A DNA stretch of 64,000 bases from Antedon bifida (Eukaryota; Echinodermata; Crinoidea; Comatulida; Antedonidae): the NCBI GenBank assembly GCA_963402885.1, contig OY727103.1, positions 16,704,085 to 16,768,084 on the forward strand. Direction: 5' to 3'. Below the pieces are notes generated by a model. The model was given only the letters and a program-made list of their open reading frames with translations, was not told where the DNA came from and made no database searches. Within the stretch, counting starts at the first letter, position 1, and every line of letters starts with the position of its first letter. Position numbers and translations under genes: made by a program. Shown here piece by piece: positions 21,723 to 32,900 of the stretch.

Positions 21723-22445
21723 ATCAGAAATAAAAACTTTAGAGAATAGAAAGAATACAAATATCACAGCAAATCATGTTTTAATACACATATCGATCCT
21801 TTTACCAAAGTGCAATCTATATAAACAAAATTACCAAAAAGAATTGAATGAATATAGGCCTATGACAATTGTATTTAACTACAAATTGTGGAGTAGCTTT
21901 GCGTCGGGGAGTTGAGTAATTGGTTTGTTTGTTTGTTTGCCCTACTCTGACGTAATTTTGTACTTTATACTAAGTAATTGAGAAAACTGGAAAGACTCGG
22001 GTGTGAGAGTAGGGCAAACCAACGATGATTGTGATGCTTTAAGACACAGGGTTTATAAAGACCGAGCATTTATAATGTGTTAACAGTAGGCCTATCAATA
22101 AAAAGAAGAATACTGATATCCGTGATTGTTGATGCCAAAGGTAGCTTTGGCATCAATACAAAAAAAGTTCTTAAAACTTAGCATTGTTCGAATAACAAAA
22201 ATTATGAAGTTTTTCTTTTGAGGTGATAATTAATTAATTATTTATTGGTGGTTATTGCGTCTGTGAATTAATTTAGTATCATACGTGAGTAAAGTATAAT
22301 TATTTCAATGAAACGCTTTAGGACACAAGTTGTCCAAAAGCATAAAATAGCAGTAGGCCTATCAATAATTCGATAAGTCATACATATTATAATTCGTGGT
22401 GGTTGTGAATATATACTTTTATATAATATCAGTAACACCTCTTTC
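21723..22445. other. Intergenic between paralogues A and B
   Basis: This interval carries a perfect 12-bp stem hairpin at 22132-22159 (TTGATGCCAAAG / CTTTGGCATCAA), a probable gene B polyadenylation signal (TTTATT at 22241-22246, minus strand), and a short repeated string AGTAGGCCTATCAATAA near 22085 and 22351. No coding region was seen. Confidence 0.55.
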
Positions 22446-22551
22446 ACATCGCCTGCAAATCTCCAGAGTTTTAACACACATCGTATTATGCTGTGTGCCC
22501 TTGGACGATGTGTGTAAAACTCTGAAGTTTTGCGAGGCGATGTGAAATGAT
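22446..22551 (-). ncRNA. Pre-miRNA-sized hairpin in the apparent 3' UTR of gene B
   Basis: Arms TCACATCGCCT...AGAGTTTTAACACACATCGT and the reverse complement (ACGATGTGTGTAAAACTCT...GGCGATGTGA) pair over about 40 bp with small mismatches around a loop of about 20 nt. It begins about 57 nt after the gene B stop on the transcribed strand. It may be a microRNA precursor, an RNA stability element or an inverted-repeat insertion; the sequence alone does not decide. Confidence 0.45.
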
Positions 22552-22607
22552 AAGACAGACTACACTACTATGATAGACTAAGGCCATCGTAGTTGATTCT
22601 GTTTAGA

Positions 22608-25600
22608 CTATGAACTGCTGCTAAAGGATCCTTGTCCGCCACCACCTGCATTGCCACCGCCTCCATTACCGCCAGTGTCTTTTCCAGAGGACACATATGA
22701 AGACGACAAGCTGTTCTCATCCCCACCTCCATTATCGGGAGCGTCAGTAGCAATAGCAACGGGGCTTGCGTTAGAATCACTGGAACTTACGTCATAATCA
22801 CTTATACTGCTACTCCCGCCCCCTGCTGGAGTTGGTTTCTTATCAGATGCATCATCACTATAATCGTAATAATCACTAAAGGCGCAATTATTACTGTTAC
22901 TATCTCTGCAATCGTCTGCGGGGGTTGGTGTAACATCTTCCGGACAATCAACCCATTCGAATGACGCGGCATTGCTATCACTGCCTTGGCTAACACTCAC
23001 ACTTATACTGTCACCAAGAGAATCGCTAATACTGTTGTCTGGCGCCGGTGTGAAAAATCGTTTACATTTATCGGGTGGTGGCGGTTCTGACGATGATACG
23101 ATATTGCTGGATGAAAACGAATTAGACGAAGATGAACCATCAGAGCAACCATCTGGGTCGTCACAACAATCGTCCTACATAAACAATATTACGTATCAAA
23201 AAATAAACATTGCGTAAACTATAAACAAACATTACGTAAACAATCAACAACATTACGCATTCAAAAATAAACATTGCGTAAACCATCAACAACATTACGC
23301 AAAAATATCATGGAATAAGATACTTACCCCAACACAGCCATCGCCGCTTCCACTTCCTTCTCCATCTGATACGCCTAATATAAAAATAAATATATGATAT
23401 ACATTTTAATAATGGCATAAAATAAATAATAATAATAATAATAATTTATTTGGAAGCTATCGCACTATTGAAACAGTGGCACACGTCTTAAGCAAAGGTG
23501 CGACATTCAGAGTATTGCAACAAGTAAAAGAAAAGTGATTTAACCAGGCCTATTTAGAAGAAAACTTCAACGAAAGTGTACAAAATATAAAAAGTAATAC
23601 AGGATTTGATAGCAGAAAGCTAGGCCTACTACAATTCCATTGTTGTTTGGTGAAGCCTTTACAAAATCGATAAAATGCAACTTCAATATTTCTAGGAAGA
23701 CCAAGTAGGCCTACAAAAAACCAAGAACATATTGATTTTTTATTTGCCAATTTCTCGAATAATAATATTATGGAGAGCATGATATGAGAAAAGGAAATGC
23801 CTAGGCCTACTACCTTCAGTGGATTTAGAATTACATATAGGGTTGTTATTGTCCAATTCAGTCATTCGATATTTTTTTTAAATTTAATTAAAAAGCACAG
23901 TATCTTAAAGATGTATTGTCCCCTTGAAAAATAATTTTTACTTATTTTTTATTTTGTTGAATATGCTATTTTAATGTCACCTAGGCCTAATAGTTATTCA
24001 CTTTGACCAAAAATTGGATCGAAAAAACTGTATTTACCTGAAAAATATGTAATTTAAAGCAAAAAATAGTCAAATTGGCTGCCAGCCAATATATTTTTTA
24101 GTTGAATTTAACTGTTTATTTTGTTGTTGTTACACATTACTTTTTTTCGTTTTCTTTTCTACGGAAGTGATTAACTTTATTAAAACTACAAAATAATCTA
24201 TTCAAAGTCTGATTGAATTAATCTTCATTGTTCATGTTTTTGGAGGACAATATATCTTTAAGTATCTCTGTAAAATAATTTTCCAGAAATTGCATAAACA
24301 AATTTACTTTTCTTGCAGTTATCGACAGACGTGCACCTATATATATCAAGTGATGAACCGTCGCATTTGATAATTTTACTATCAGCTGTGACAGGGCAGT
24401 TACGCGTGCGTCTCTGTTGACCATACGTTTCACAGTTCGAGCAATCTGACCAGTCTGACCATTCTGTCCAATCAACGGGTTCTAAATAGAGAATAAAGAT
24501 ACTTATTTGTGTACAATATGGTTGACGCAATACAGATCATATAAAGCTTGGTTCCCACTAGCGACGCAACGCAAGGATGTAACGCAACGTAAGTGATTTG
24601 ACCAATCACAAGCGATGGATTTTTCGAACAGTGGCTTGTCATTGGTCAATTCACTTGCGTTGCGCGTACGTCCTTGCGTTGCGTCGCTAGTGTGGGAACC
24701 AAGCTCGATGAAAACTTGGGATGAGATGAAGCAAACTATCATGAACACACTTTAACCGAACTTTAAGAATATTTCTCATGTAACAACAGTTGTAACTTGT
24801 GACGAACACATGCCACTGTATCATGGAACATTCCTAATATACTGAACACATTAAGATACAGTACAGCCTAATGGGCAGGTCATATAGCAAAAAGAGAGAA
24901 CAACAAGTGAACCACAGGTGAACCGAATTGCAGCCGAGAATCGGCAAAAGAAGAAGGGAAACACAAAAACGCAGATGGAGGGACATCTTATACAGGAACA
25001 ACTTGGGCTTCTGTAGGACAGCACAGAAAGGAATGACAGTCAGATGAGATTTGATTTATGTATTCAACCAATAATTCCATGATTACTCACTGATACATTC
25101 ACCAAGGTTACAAGTCCTTCTACCCGTATCTTCTCCGTTGCATGGTTTACCGTTGTGTTGTGGTCTTGGGCTGTTACAGCTTCGCTTACGAACACTTCTA
25201 CCATCTCCACAAGTCTTACTGCAGCCTGTCCATGGTGACCATGACGACCAATCACCATCAACTGTGTCAAAGGACAATATTGATAAAGACCATTATTTAC
25301 TAGGCGCTACAGAATAATGAAGGATGTTACTGACCCGAAGCAGATACAAGTTGCAGGGTCGTACTACCAGGATTTTTTGAACGGGGAGCGCTAACATCTA
25401 ATTAAAAGTAAAACATAGATTTTAGCCAAACGATATCCTTGCATGGGTCCGCCCTTAGTTATCACCACTTCAAACCTTCAAACTAGGCCTCCTACAATGA
25501 CTATCAACCTACGTGTTTATTGTATTGTTTGCTGTATATCGATAGCTAAACACTTACTCGGACACGGTCCAAATCCACAGTTGTGCGTTGATCTGGATTC

Positions 25601-28293
25601 ACCTGAACAAGGACTACCTCCGTATTGTGGTGGTGGATTATCACAAGCTCTATCTCTGGTTCGAAAAGCGTCGGGTCCACAGGTTGCTGAGCAGGCGGAA
25701 TACGGCTGCCAATTCCCCCAAATACCATTAACTTGAAAGAAGACAAAACAGACGTTTAGTTTAAGAAAATCTGCCCATGTCATTTGAGGTCGCCCCGAGT
25801 CGGGGAAAACTATCACTGAGTCGGGGAAAACTATCACTGAGTCGGGGAAAACTATCACTGAGTCGGGGAAAACTATCACTGAGTCGGGGAAAACTATCAC
25901 TGAGTCGGGGAAAACTATCACTGAGTCGGGGAAAACTATCACTGAGTCGGGGAAAACTATCACTGAGTCGGGGAAAACTATCACTGAGTCGGGGAAAACT
26001 ATCACTGAGTCGGGGAAAACTATCACTGGGTTGTGGATAATAAATGAAAATATACTATGAACTGGTAGGCCTAAACAAGAATTTTGTTTTTGTCTGAAGA
26101 TAACGTTAGTCTCATGTCCGAAAAACGACGTGTGAAAATATGGTTTATCTGAAACTACAGTAGAACTCTATTCAAGGGACAGCCAGGGACAGCCGTGGAA
26201 ACACACATGGAGATGTTTTAACACTACGACGAACTTGAGAAGGTGTTCACTAAAGCTTGATTCCCACTAGACGCAACACAATGACGTAACTCGCGGCAAC
26301 GTATGGGATTTGACCAATCACAAGCGATGGATTATTCTAACTGTCGCTTGTCATTGGTCAACTCACGCGGCGTTGCGTTTACGCCCTTGCGTTGTGTCCT
26401 AGTGAGAACCAAGCTTTAATAGGGTTCTATATTATGTTAAGTACATACTTGGGCAGTTTTCAGTTTCTACGCAGTCTTCTTGCTCAACGGAGTCGCCCCC
26501 AATTTGCAAACACGTCCTTCCGTTGTATAGTGGTGCCGGAGAGTCACAAATTCTGGACCGTGAACGAATACCGACGCTACATGTTGTAGAACATGCCGAC
26601 CATTCAACCCAATTACCCCATTCTCCATCAACTTGAAAAAAATGAAAGAAAACAAAGTTGCAGTTAAAAATTGCCAATTCAATTAGGCTCTGTCCACACT
26701 ATCAAACTGTTTTGACAAAAAAGTTTGATGTGCTCAAATATGATAGTGATATGGTCAAGTATCATCATGTCCATATGGGCAGATCACATTTTGTTGTCAA
26801 ATAAAGTTTGATAGTGTAGACTGGGCTATGAACCTTTTATACTGTCAGATCTGTTTCCATTATTCTTTTAGACAAAGTAGATAATCATATCGTACATGGA
26901 TCGTCAGTAATAGGGGCTAACCTAAAAAATGAAAGATTGCCTGAACTTAACCGTCCTATAACAGGACCTTATGTAACGGGTGCTACATCTATACCTAATA
27001 TATTTATATTAAATAACGAATCTTACTCGGGCAGTGTTGATGTTCGACACACTCCCTCTGCTCAGTTGTTGATCCATCACAAATACCTTTTTCACAAGTA
27101 CGCGTGCGTGTATCTATTCCGACATCGCACGTGCGACTGCAACCGGACCAAGCGCCCCACTCAGACCAGACTGCAAAACGATTGAGAAAATGTATGGAAA
27201 ACATTATTAATATAGTTAATTAAACATATGCCAAAATAATTAGACTTTAACACGACACTAGCACGAGTTGGTAATACGCGCAACGCAAAATATATATTTA
27301 GAAATTGGTAATGAATGTTGGAATGACCTCTGGGATGACCCAATTTGAAAAAGCTATTCCATTTGTGTACCTGGTGTTATGTCTTCTTCGGAAAGTGCAC
27401 TTTCACAAATTTCACAGTATTTGCCTTTGACGTTTGTGCTAAACCCGACGGAATCTTGCACGTTGCTACAGCAGTCTTCAAGACTCCCGCCAGGAAGGTC
27501 GTTCAATCTGGTTCTACATCTGAATTCGTAATCTCCTGTCGTCTTTTTCTTATAGGTTTTAAAACAGTAGCTAGAAACTGAGATATTACAGAAAAATGTA
27601 TTGGAAATTAGAGTTTTTCTTAACTCTAGGCCTACTAATCTATTATTCTGGATCTGTTCAGCTTGGTTCTCATTAGGAAACAACGCAAGAGCGTAAAGCA
27701 CATTTAATGCAAGTAATTTGACCAATCACAAACAATGGATTATCAGAACTGTCGCTTGTGATTGGTCAACTCACTTAAGTTTTGCATTACGTCATTGCGT
27801 TAAGCTTGGTTCCCAAACGTCACTAGGACGCACGCAAGGATGTAAGCACAACGCAACGTAATTTAACCAATCACAAGCAAGTCGAATCCACATGATTTTG
27901 TGTACATGCAATGTTGACGGGGTTGTTTTGTAAAAGGGTCTTAACTACAGTAAAACAAGCACTATTACGTACTACTGTATGTTCTTACCAAGATTCATGC
28001 AATTAATTAATTGAATAAGAAAACACATTTTAATATCATTTATTTTCGGTCATAACTTCATACATATCTATAGCCTACTTCTAACGGTTTAAAAAACTAA
28101 AACTGTTTAAACCGATAGGTCTTAGTCAGCGCACTTTGTTATGATTGTTCTTGACTAGTTCAAGTTTCAGGTTAACGTTAATAATATAGGCCTACCGTAT
28201 TATAAGAAAACAGAAAATGGTCTTACCTGTCGGAAGTAGTAAACTCAAAGTAATCATAAATATAAAGGCAATTCTATTCCTTCCAGCCGCCAT
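22608..28293 (-). CDS. Properdin-like paralogue B: signal, TB domain, five TSRs, acidic Cys tail
   Basis: Exons on the minus strand: 28293-28227, 27577-27371, 27170-27027, 26631-26449, 25731-25558, 25261-25091, 24481-24308, 23374-23328, 23174-22608. The frame is open for 577 residues. Residues 1-22 are the signal peptide (MAAGRNRIAF...). Residues 23-91 form a TB domain with six cysteines in the properdin order: YCFKTY, FRCRTR, SLEDCCSN, KYCEICE. Five TSRs follow at about 92-139 (WSEWGAWSGCSRTC), 140-200, 201-258, 259-315 ([12 protein letters not shown]) and 316-373 (atypical, WSDWSDCSNC). Then comes a linker SDGEGSGSGDGCVG and a 188-residue tail DDCCDDPDGC, DKCKRFFTPAP, SFEWVDC, ending Ser/Gly-rich. 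No transmembrane segment is seen. TB directly followed by TSRs is known to me only from properdin, the stabiliser of the alternative-pathway C3 convertase; vertebrate properdin has six TSRs and no such tail. A complement role is inferred. Confidence 0.88.
23904..24262. mobile_element. M3 inverted-repeat element
   Basis: Ends CTTAAAGATGTATTGTCCCC and GGAGGACAATATATCTTTAA form terminal inverted repeats of about 20 bp. The interior is AT-rich and non-coding, with AGTCAAATTGGCTGCCAGCC. A second copy is at 29992-30346. It lies in a gene B intron and ends about 45 bp from exon 24308-24481. Confidence 0.82.
24545..24705. mobile_element. M2 element, well-preserved copy
   Basis: Both ends are nearly intact (GCTTGGTTCCCACTAGCGAC / GTCGCTAGTGTGGGAACCAA). 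It lies in a gene B intron, 64 bp from exon 24308-24481. Confidence 0.88.
24860..25047 (+). mobile_element. LINE reverse-transcriptase 3' remnant
   Basis: Translated pieces WAGHIAKRENN and, in another frame after a stop, RRWRDILYRNNLG match the typical C-terminus of LINE reverse transcriptases (WxGHIxR ... RRWxDDL). Frame breaks show decay. It sits in a gene B intron in the orientation opposite to the gene. Confidence 0.65.
25795..26031 (+). repeat. 21-bp minisatellite
   Basis: Eleven to twelve almost identical copies of GAGTCGGGGAAAACTATCAC(T), about 65 bp upstream of the acceptor of TSR exon 25558-25731. The open frames on both strands come from the 21-bp (multiple of 3) period. Confidence 0.95.
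26253..26416. mobile_element. M2 element
   Basis: Ends AAGCTTGATTCCCACTAG and CTAGTGAGAACCAAGCTTTA; it lies 32 bp from the donor of exon 26449-26631. Confidence 0.82.
26686..26828. mobile_element. M1 element
   Basis: Both ends are present (GGCTCTGTCCACACTATCAA / TTGATAGTGTAGACTGGGCT); the core is slightly diverged. It lies 55 bp upstream (gene sense) of TSR exon 26449-26631. Confidence 0.82.
27660..27880. mobile_element. M2 element followed by a partial second copy
   Basis: One copy runs from GCTTGGTTCTCATTAGG to GCGTTAAGC; a second, partial one starts at TTAAGCTTGGTTCCCAAACG. Both lie in the gene B intron upstream of the TB exon. Confidence 0.75.
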
Positions 28294-29904
28294 TCTTTTT
28301 CGTTGATTGTTGGAACGTAAGTTCCAGTGTTCTTTCCAAGTGAAGATTCGATACTACAAGTGCTCAAGGAAACTTCATAACAAAGTGCGGAACGGAATAG
28401 GAAAGGGATTGTCGGAACCGGAAAGATAGAATTACTCTCTCTCTGTTTCAATATCAGAAATTAAGCACTGCCCAAGGTGAATAAATACATGACTTCCCTC
28501 AATGTTATAACATTTGTGGGCAATGATTCCACATAAAACAACCATGTATCCTACATGGAGGTTGCATATTTTAAGGGTCACCTAATTCGACGAGGTGACG
28601 GTTCAGATTTACATTTGTGGCTGGTTCCAACATCATCATCTCATTATCCGAAAATAAGGAGATTGATACTGCTTGGTTCCCACACACTAGAGAAACGCAA
28701 CACAAAGACGTAAGCGTGGTTCCCACTAGAACGCAACGCAGTGACGTATCGAGGCAATGTGCTGTTAGTATTGCCGCGTAATCACAAGTGGGAACCGACG
28801 ACGCAACAGTGCTGCAAACAAATGATTGGAAGGGCATTTTCTTATGTTGCGTTGCTAGTGGAAACCAAGCGCAAGTGATTCACAAATGATACATTATTCA
28901 AACTGTCGCTTATTATTTATCAACTCGCTTGCGTTGCGTCTACGTCCTTGCGTTGCGTCTCTGGGAACAAAGCCTAAGGTAGAGACTAAAGCCCAAGAAA
29001 CATGTAAAAACACGTTTTCAGACGACACTGCTACTATGCCATATGGCACCGACCGGCGGTTTGTTAGCTGGGTATAAATAATAGGCCCATTGAAGCTAAG
29101 GAAATATCTATGTTAACTACATCCCTTTAAGAACAAACACTTATCTAATGAGGAATTTAAATGGGAAACGGAAAGTAGACGTCCTTCTTTGAAACATTCG
29201 GGGTTTGATCGCTAATAACATTCTGTGTCATCATCGTTATATAAATCTTCATATTTTGTTTTATTAATTTCGGTAAAACAGAAACAAGGAAGAAGATTAC
29301 AAAGATAATAATATGTTTTAACACTACGGCCACCTCAGAGGACGCACCTATACAGGGGACACCCAAGAGGACACTCCTATTCGCGGGACTCACCTATTCA
29401 GGTGACACCCCTATTCAGGGGCAACATCTAATAAAAGTACACTTTCTCATAAAACGAATTACCGGAAATTGTACGGCCAACCCCAATTAAGTGGCAGCCT
29501 CCCCCCACTCCAAATTGTCCACCTTAACTGTATACGTGGTTATCGTGGTAAAAATTCTCTACACTCTGCACAATGAACCAATCGATGAATACTGGCGCAA
29601 AATAAACATAAAATATTACAACCTTACTGAACTTACAAATAAGACACATCATAACATGTGTTCACACTGAGCTATTGAGTCTATAATTCAAACTATTTAT
29701 AAGCATCAACATCATCTGCAGTTTATAGTTGGTTAATTCTATCCACAGGAATTTGCAAATATTTTTTAACTCAACTAAATTTAAATACCACATGCCTTGA
29801 ATTAGCAAAAATCATGTTTATAATATTTATAATCAAAAATGAATAAAAAAAAAATTACAGATTAAAATAATTTTTATAAATTAAAATTTCCTGCAAGAAT
29901 AATA
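28294..29904. other. Upstream region of gene B and downstream flank of CCDC66
   Basis: Contains rearranged M2 arms (about 28672-28975) and short GGGGACACCCCTATTCAGGGG-like strings at 29330-29480, a dispersed family also seen near 41400, 45800, 49930 and 62250. I found no exon-like region. The gene B promoter should be within a few hundred bases of 28293. Confidence 0.5.
28672..28975. mobile_element. M2 arms, rearranged or nested
   Basis: Several copies of GGTTCCCAC...ACGCAACGCA in both orientations within 300 bp; it looks like one element inserted in another. Confidence 0.65.
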
Positions 29905-32900
29905 CTATGTTGATAAAGGTGTAGTTGATAATCCAAGTTCCATTTCACGTTGCTTCATTATTAAACCCTATAAAATAATAAAGAACATTAAGTTAAAGAT
30001 GTACTGTATTGTCCTTTTTTTTTAAACATTTTTTTTGTTGAATATGCAATTTTAATTTTACATAATAGTTATTCACTTTTATATAAAATTGGAGCAGAAA
30101 AAAATATTTACCTTAGAAAACTGTAATTTAAAGCAAAAAATAGTCAAATTGGCTGGCAGCCAATTGGTTTTTGGTTGAATCTAACAGTTTATTTTGTCTT
30201 TTTATATTAGTAAAACCATTATTTGTTTTCGGTTTTTTTCTACGAAAGTGATTAACTATATTAAAGCTGTAAAATGACCTATTCAAAGTCTGTTTTTTTT
30301 TGTATTAATCTTTATTTTTCATGTTTTTAGGGGACAATTTTTGGGCAAAACAAAAACAAATTTCAACAAAAAAAATATTTGACAAAATTAACTACAACAC
30401 AATGAACTGTGGTTGGTAGGATTAAAAGGTGTGGCCATACAGAATTAATTGAAGCGGAAAGGAGAAGCAGTAAGATCCTGTTTTAAGGCCTTGGGTTTGA
30501 AATAAATTAATCCGCAATTAAATTTAAACAAAGGTTAAATAAATATTTCCTATTTATTAGTAGCGATGAAAATAGTTGACCATTTGGGGTGTGTTTCTGA
30601 TAATTAACGCCAAAAAACACACTTATTTTACTTGTGGTTATAACAGGGCTGGCATTTATCAATATTTTTGCCTAAGTTAAAATAGTTGTGGAGTAGTGCA
30701 AGTGAAAAACTGAAACTTTATTATTAAACCAGTTCTCTTTATCTGACGGAATTTACAATTTGTAAATTATTTGCTTAATTTATTTTGAAAACAAACTTAA
30801 TCAGTTGATTTTTGAAAGAAAGTTTGATAAATAAAAAAGTGAACTTAAAATTCACCAACCACACAGCATCTCAAGGGTGGGGTGGGGTGTGGTTTGGGGT
30901 GGGGTGTAAATGGATATATATGGAGAAGTACGTACCTGCCGGAGGTTTGATAACTGTTTAAGAATCAGTTTTTGTCGATTTTCGCCCTCTTTGCGAATGT
31001 CAGGACTAAACAACGGATCCTATAAAAATCAGATTAAGAATATTTTATATCAACTGTAGATAAATTCTCTTGAAATGCATAAAATAAAAGTTAAGTAGAA
31101 CCGCTCCATTTGGGACATCCCTATTCATGGGACAACTACATTAAGGGAACTGAAAAAAAGAAGGTGCAATATATGTTTTAACACTACATGAATTGTTTAT
31201 ACCACAGTAAAGTTTCCCCTTAATAGATGTGTCCCCTTAATAGATGTGTCCCTTTAATAGATGTGTCCCCTTAATAGAGGTGTCCCCTGAAAAGAGGTGT
31301 CCATGAATAGTGGTGTCGTGAATAGTGGTGTCCCTGAATAGAGGTGTCCCTTCAATAGTGGTGTCCCTTTAATAGTGGTGTCCCTTTAATAGTGGTGTCC
31401 CTTAATAGTGGTGTCCCCTTAATAGGGTTGTCCCCAAGATAGTGGTGTCTCAAAATAGTGGTGTCCTCTAAATAGTGGTGTCCTTGAATAGTGGACAACC
31501 AAAGGTAGTGCTCTACTGTACAGAATAGATGAGGCAACCTGCGAGTAAAAACAGTTGCCTCAACTGACAGTTCAAAGTTCACCTTATTATGATGATACTG
31601 AGTTTGTTTCTGCGCAGACTCTTCCTCAGCGTCTCGGTGACGCCTAGCTAAATACTCCGCAGGAGTTACTGGAATACTGTCATAATCAAGTCTTTCATCA
31701 GTCCTTAAGAATGGCACAAAATCTCCTGTTTGTAATGGCGGTGTGACAGAGTAATCATCAAGGTGTTCTGGAGGAGGTTCATTCTGTCGCTCAGGTATCA
31801 CTCTTTCAGTTTCTCTGTGATCATTATGATCATTTTGTGATTCAAGTCTTGTGTGATGATGTTGTCTTGTGTGATCATTTTGTCTAGTATGATCATGTTG
31901 ACTTTTCTGACCCTGTCGACTGTACTTCAAAACTTTATCAATTTCTTCATCTCGACATTCCAAAACCGTAAATGCTGGAGATTCTCGTTGACTTCTTGAC
32001 CTTACGACCTCTGTCTTTGTTCTTGGACGTGGCATGTGTCTTTCCTGATCTGCCATCAACTCCTGCATTCTCTTTTTCCGCCGTTCTTCTCTCTGTTTCT
32101 TACTTACTGTTAAGTCTTTATCAGAGGCTTTCACTTTCTTTTTTGGTTCCGATTTGACACCCCATTTTGGCCTCTCTGATAACTTGTTTTTTCTCTTTTT
32201 AATCTTTATTTCTACTTCTTTGTTATCTGTATTGTGTGTGTTTTTTTCTTCCATTTCGTTAACTTTGGTTTCAGCTCTAACATGTTGTTTGGGTCTTTCT
32301 TTTCTGAGTTCCTTGTACTCAATTCCAGCACTCTTGTCTCTATCATTCAACCTTGAAACATTGTCCTCGGGAATGGATGAAAACTCTGCAGAAAAAAAGC
32401 AAAAATCAAACAGTAAAGCAAAGCAATAAGTAAATATATATGACACGTTCACATCAGAAGTCTATGATAACATCATAGTATAGTATGTGACTTTGGTACA
32501 AATTTGAAAAATATAATACTAAGCTGAAGACACTTTTTAAACTCTAAAAGAAACTTCTCCTCGATAATAAGATATGATGAAAAGAATGAGAGTACAGCAG
32601 TTCCAAAGGACAGTTTTAGACATTTATTTCTTCAGTCAAAACTGTTCTCCCAGAGGATCAGGTAGATGATCATGATTTTCAAATAGTGGACATGTATATA
32701 CATTAACACCAACAGCCTTACATCCCATCCAAAGGACGAGGAAATGAGAGTAGAATATCTTGGTCAAGGGTACAATCAATATGGACCAGGTCGGTTTTGA
32801 ACCCATGCCTCTTACATGCTAGTCCGATATCCCTTACTACACATAAGTAGTATCCCTAAACTAGTTTGACAATAAAATGTGTGATGTGCCCAAATATGGT

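Noticed and set aside
25777-26040. SRGKLSL and VIVFPDS repeat proteins
   Set aside because: Artefacts of the 21-bp minisatellite; on the minus strand the frame merely runs into TSR exon 25558-25731 without a splice site.
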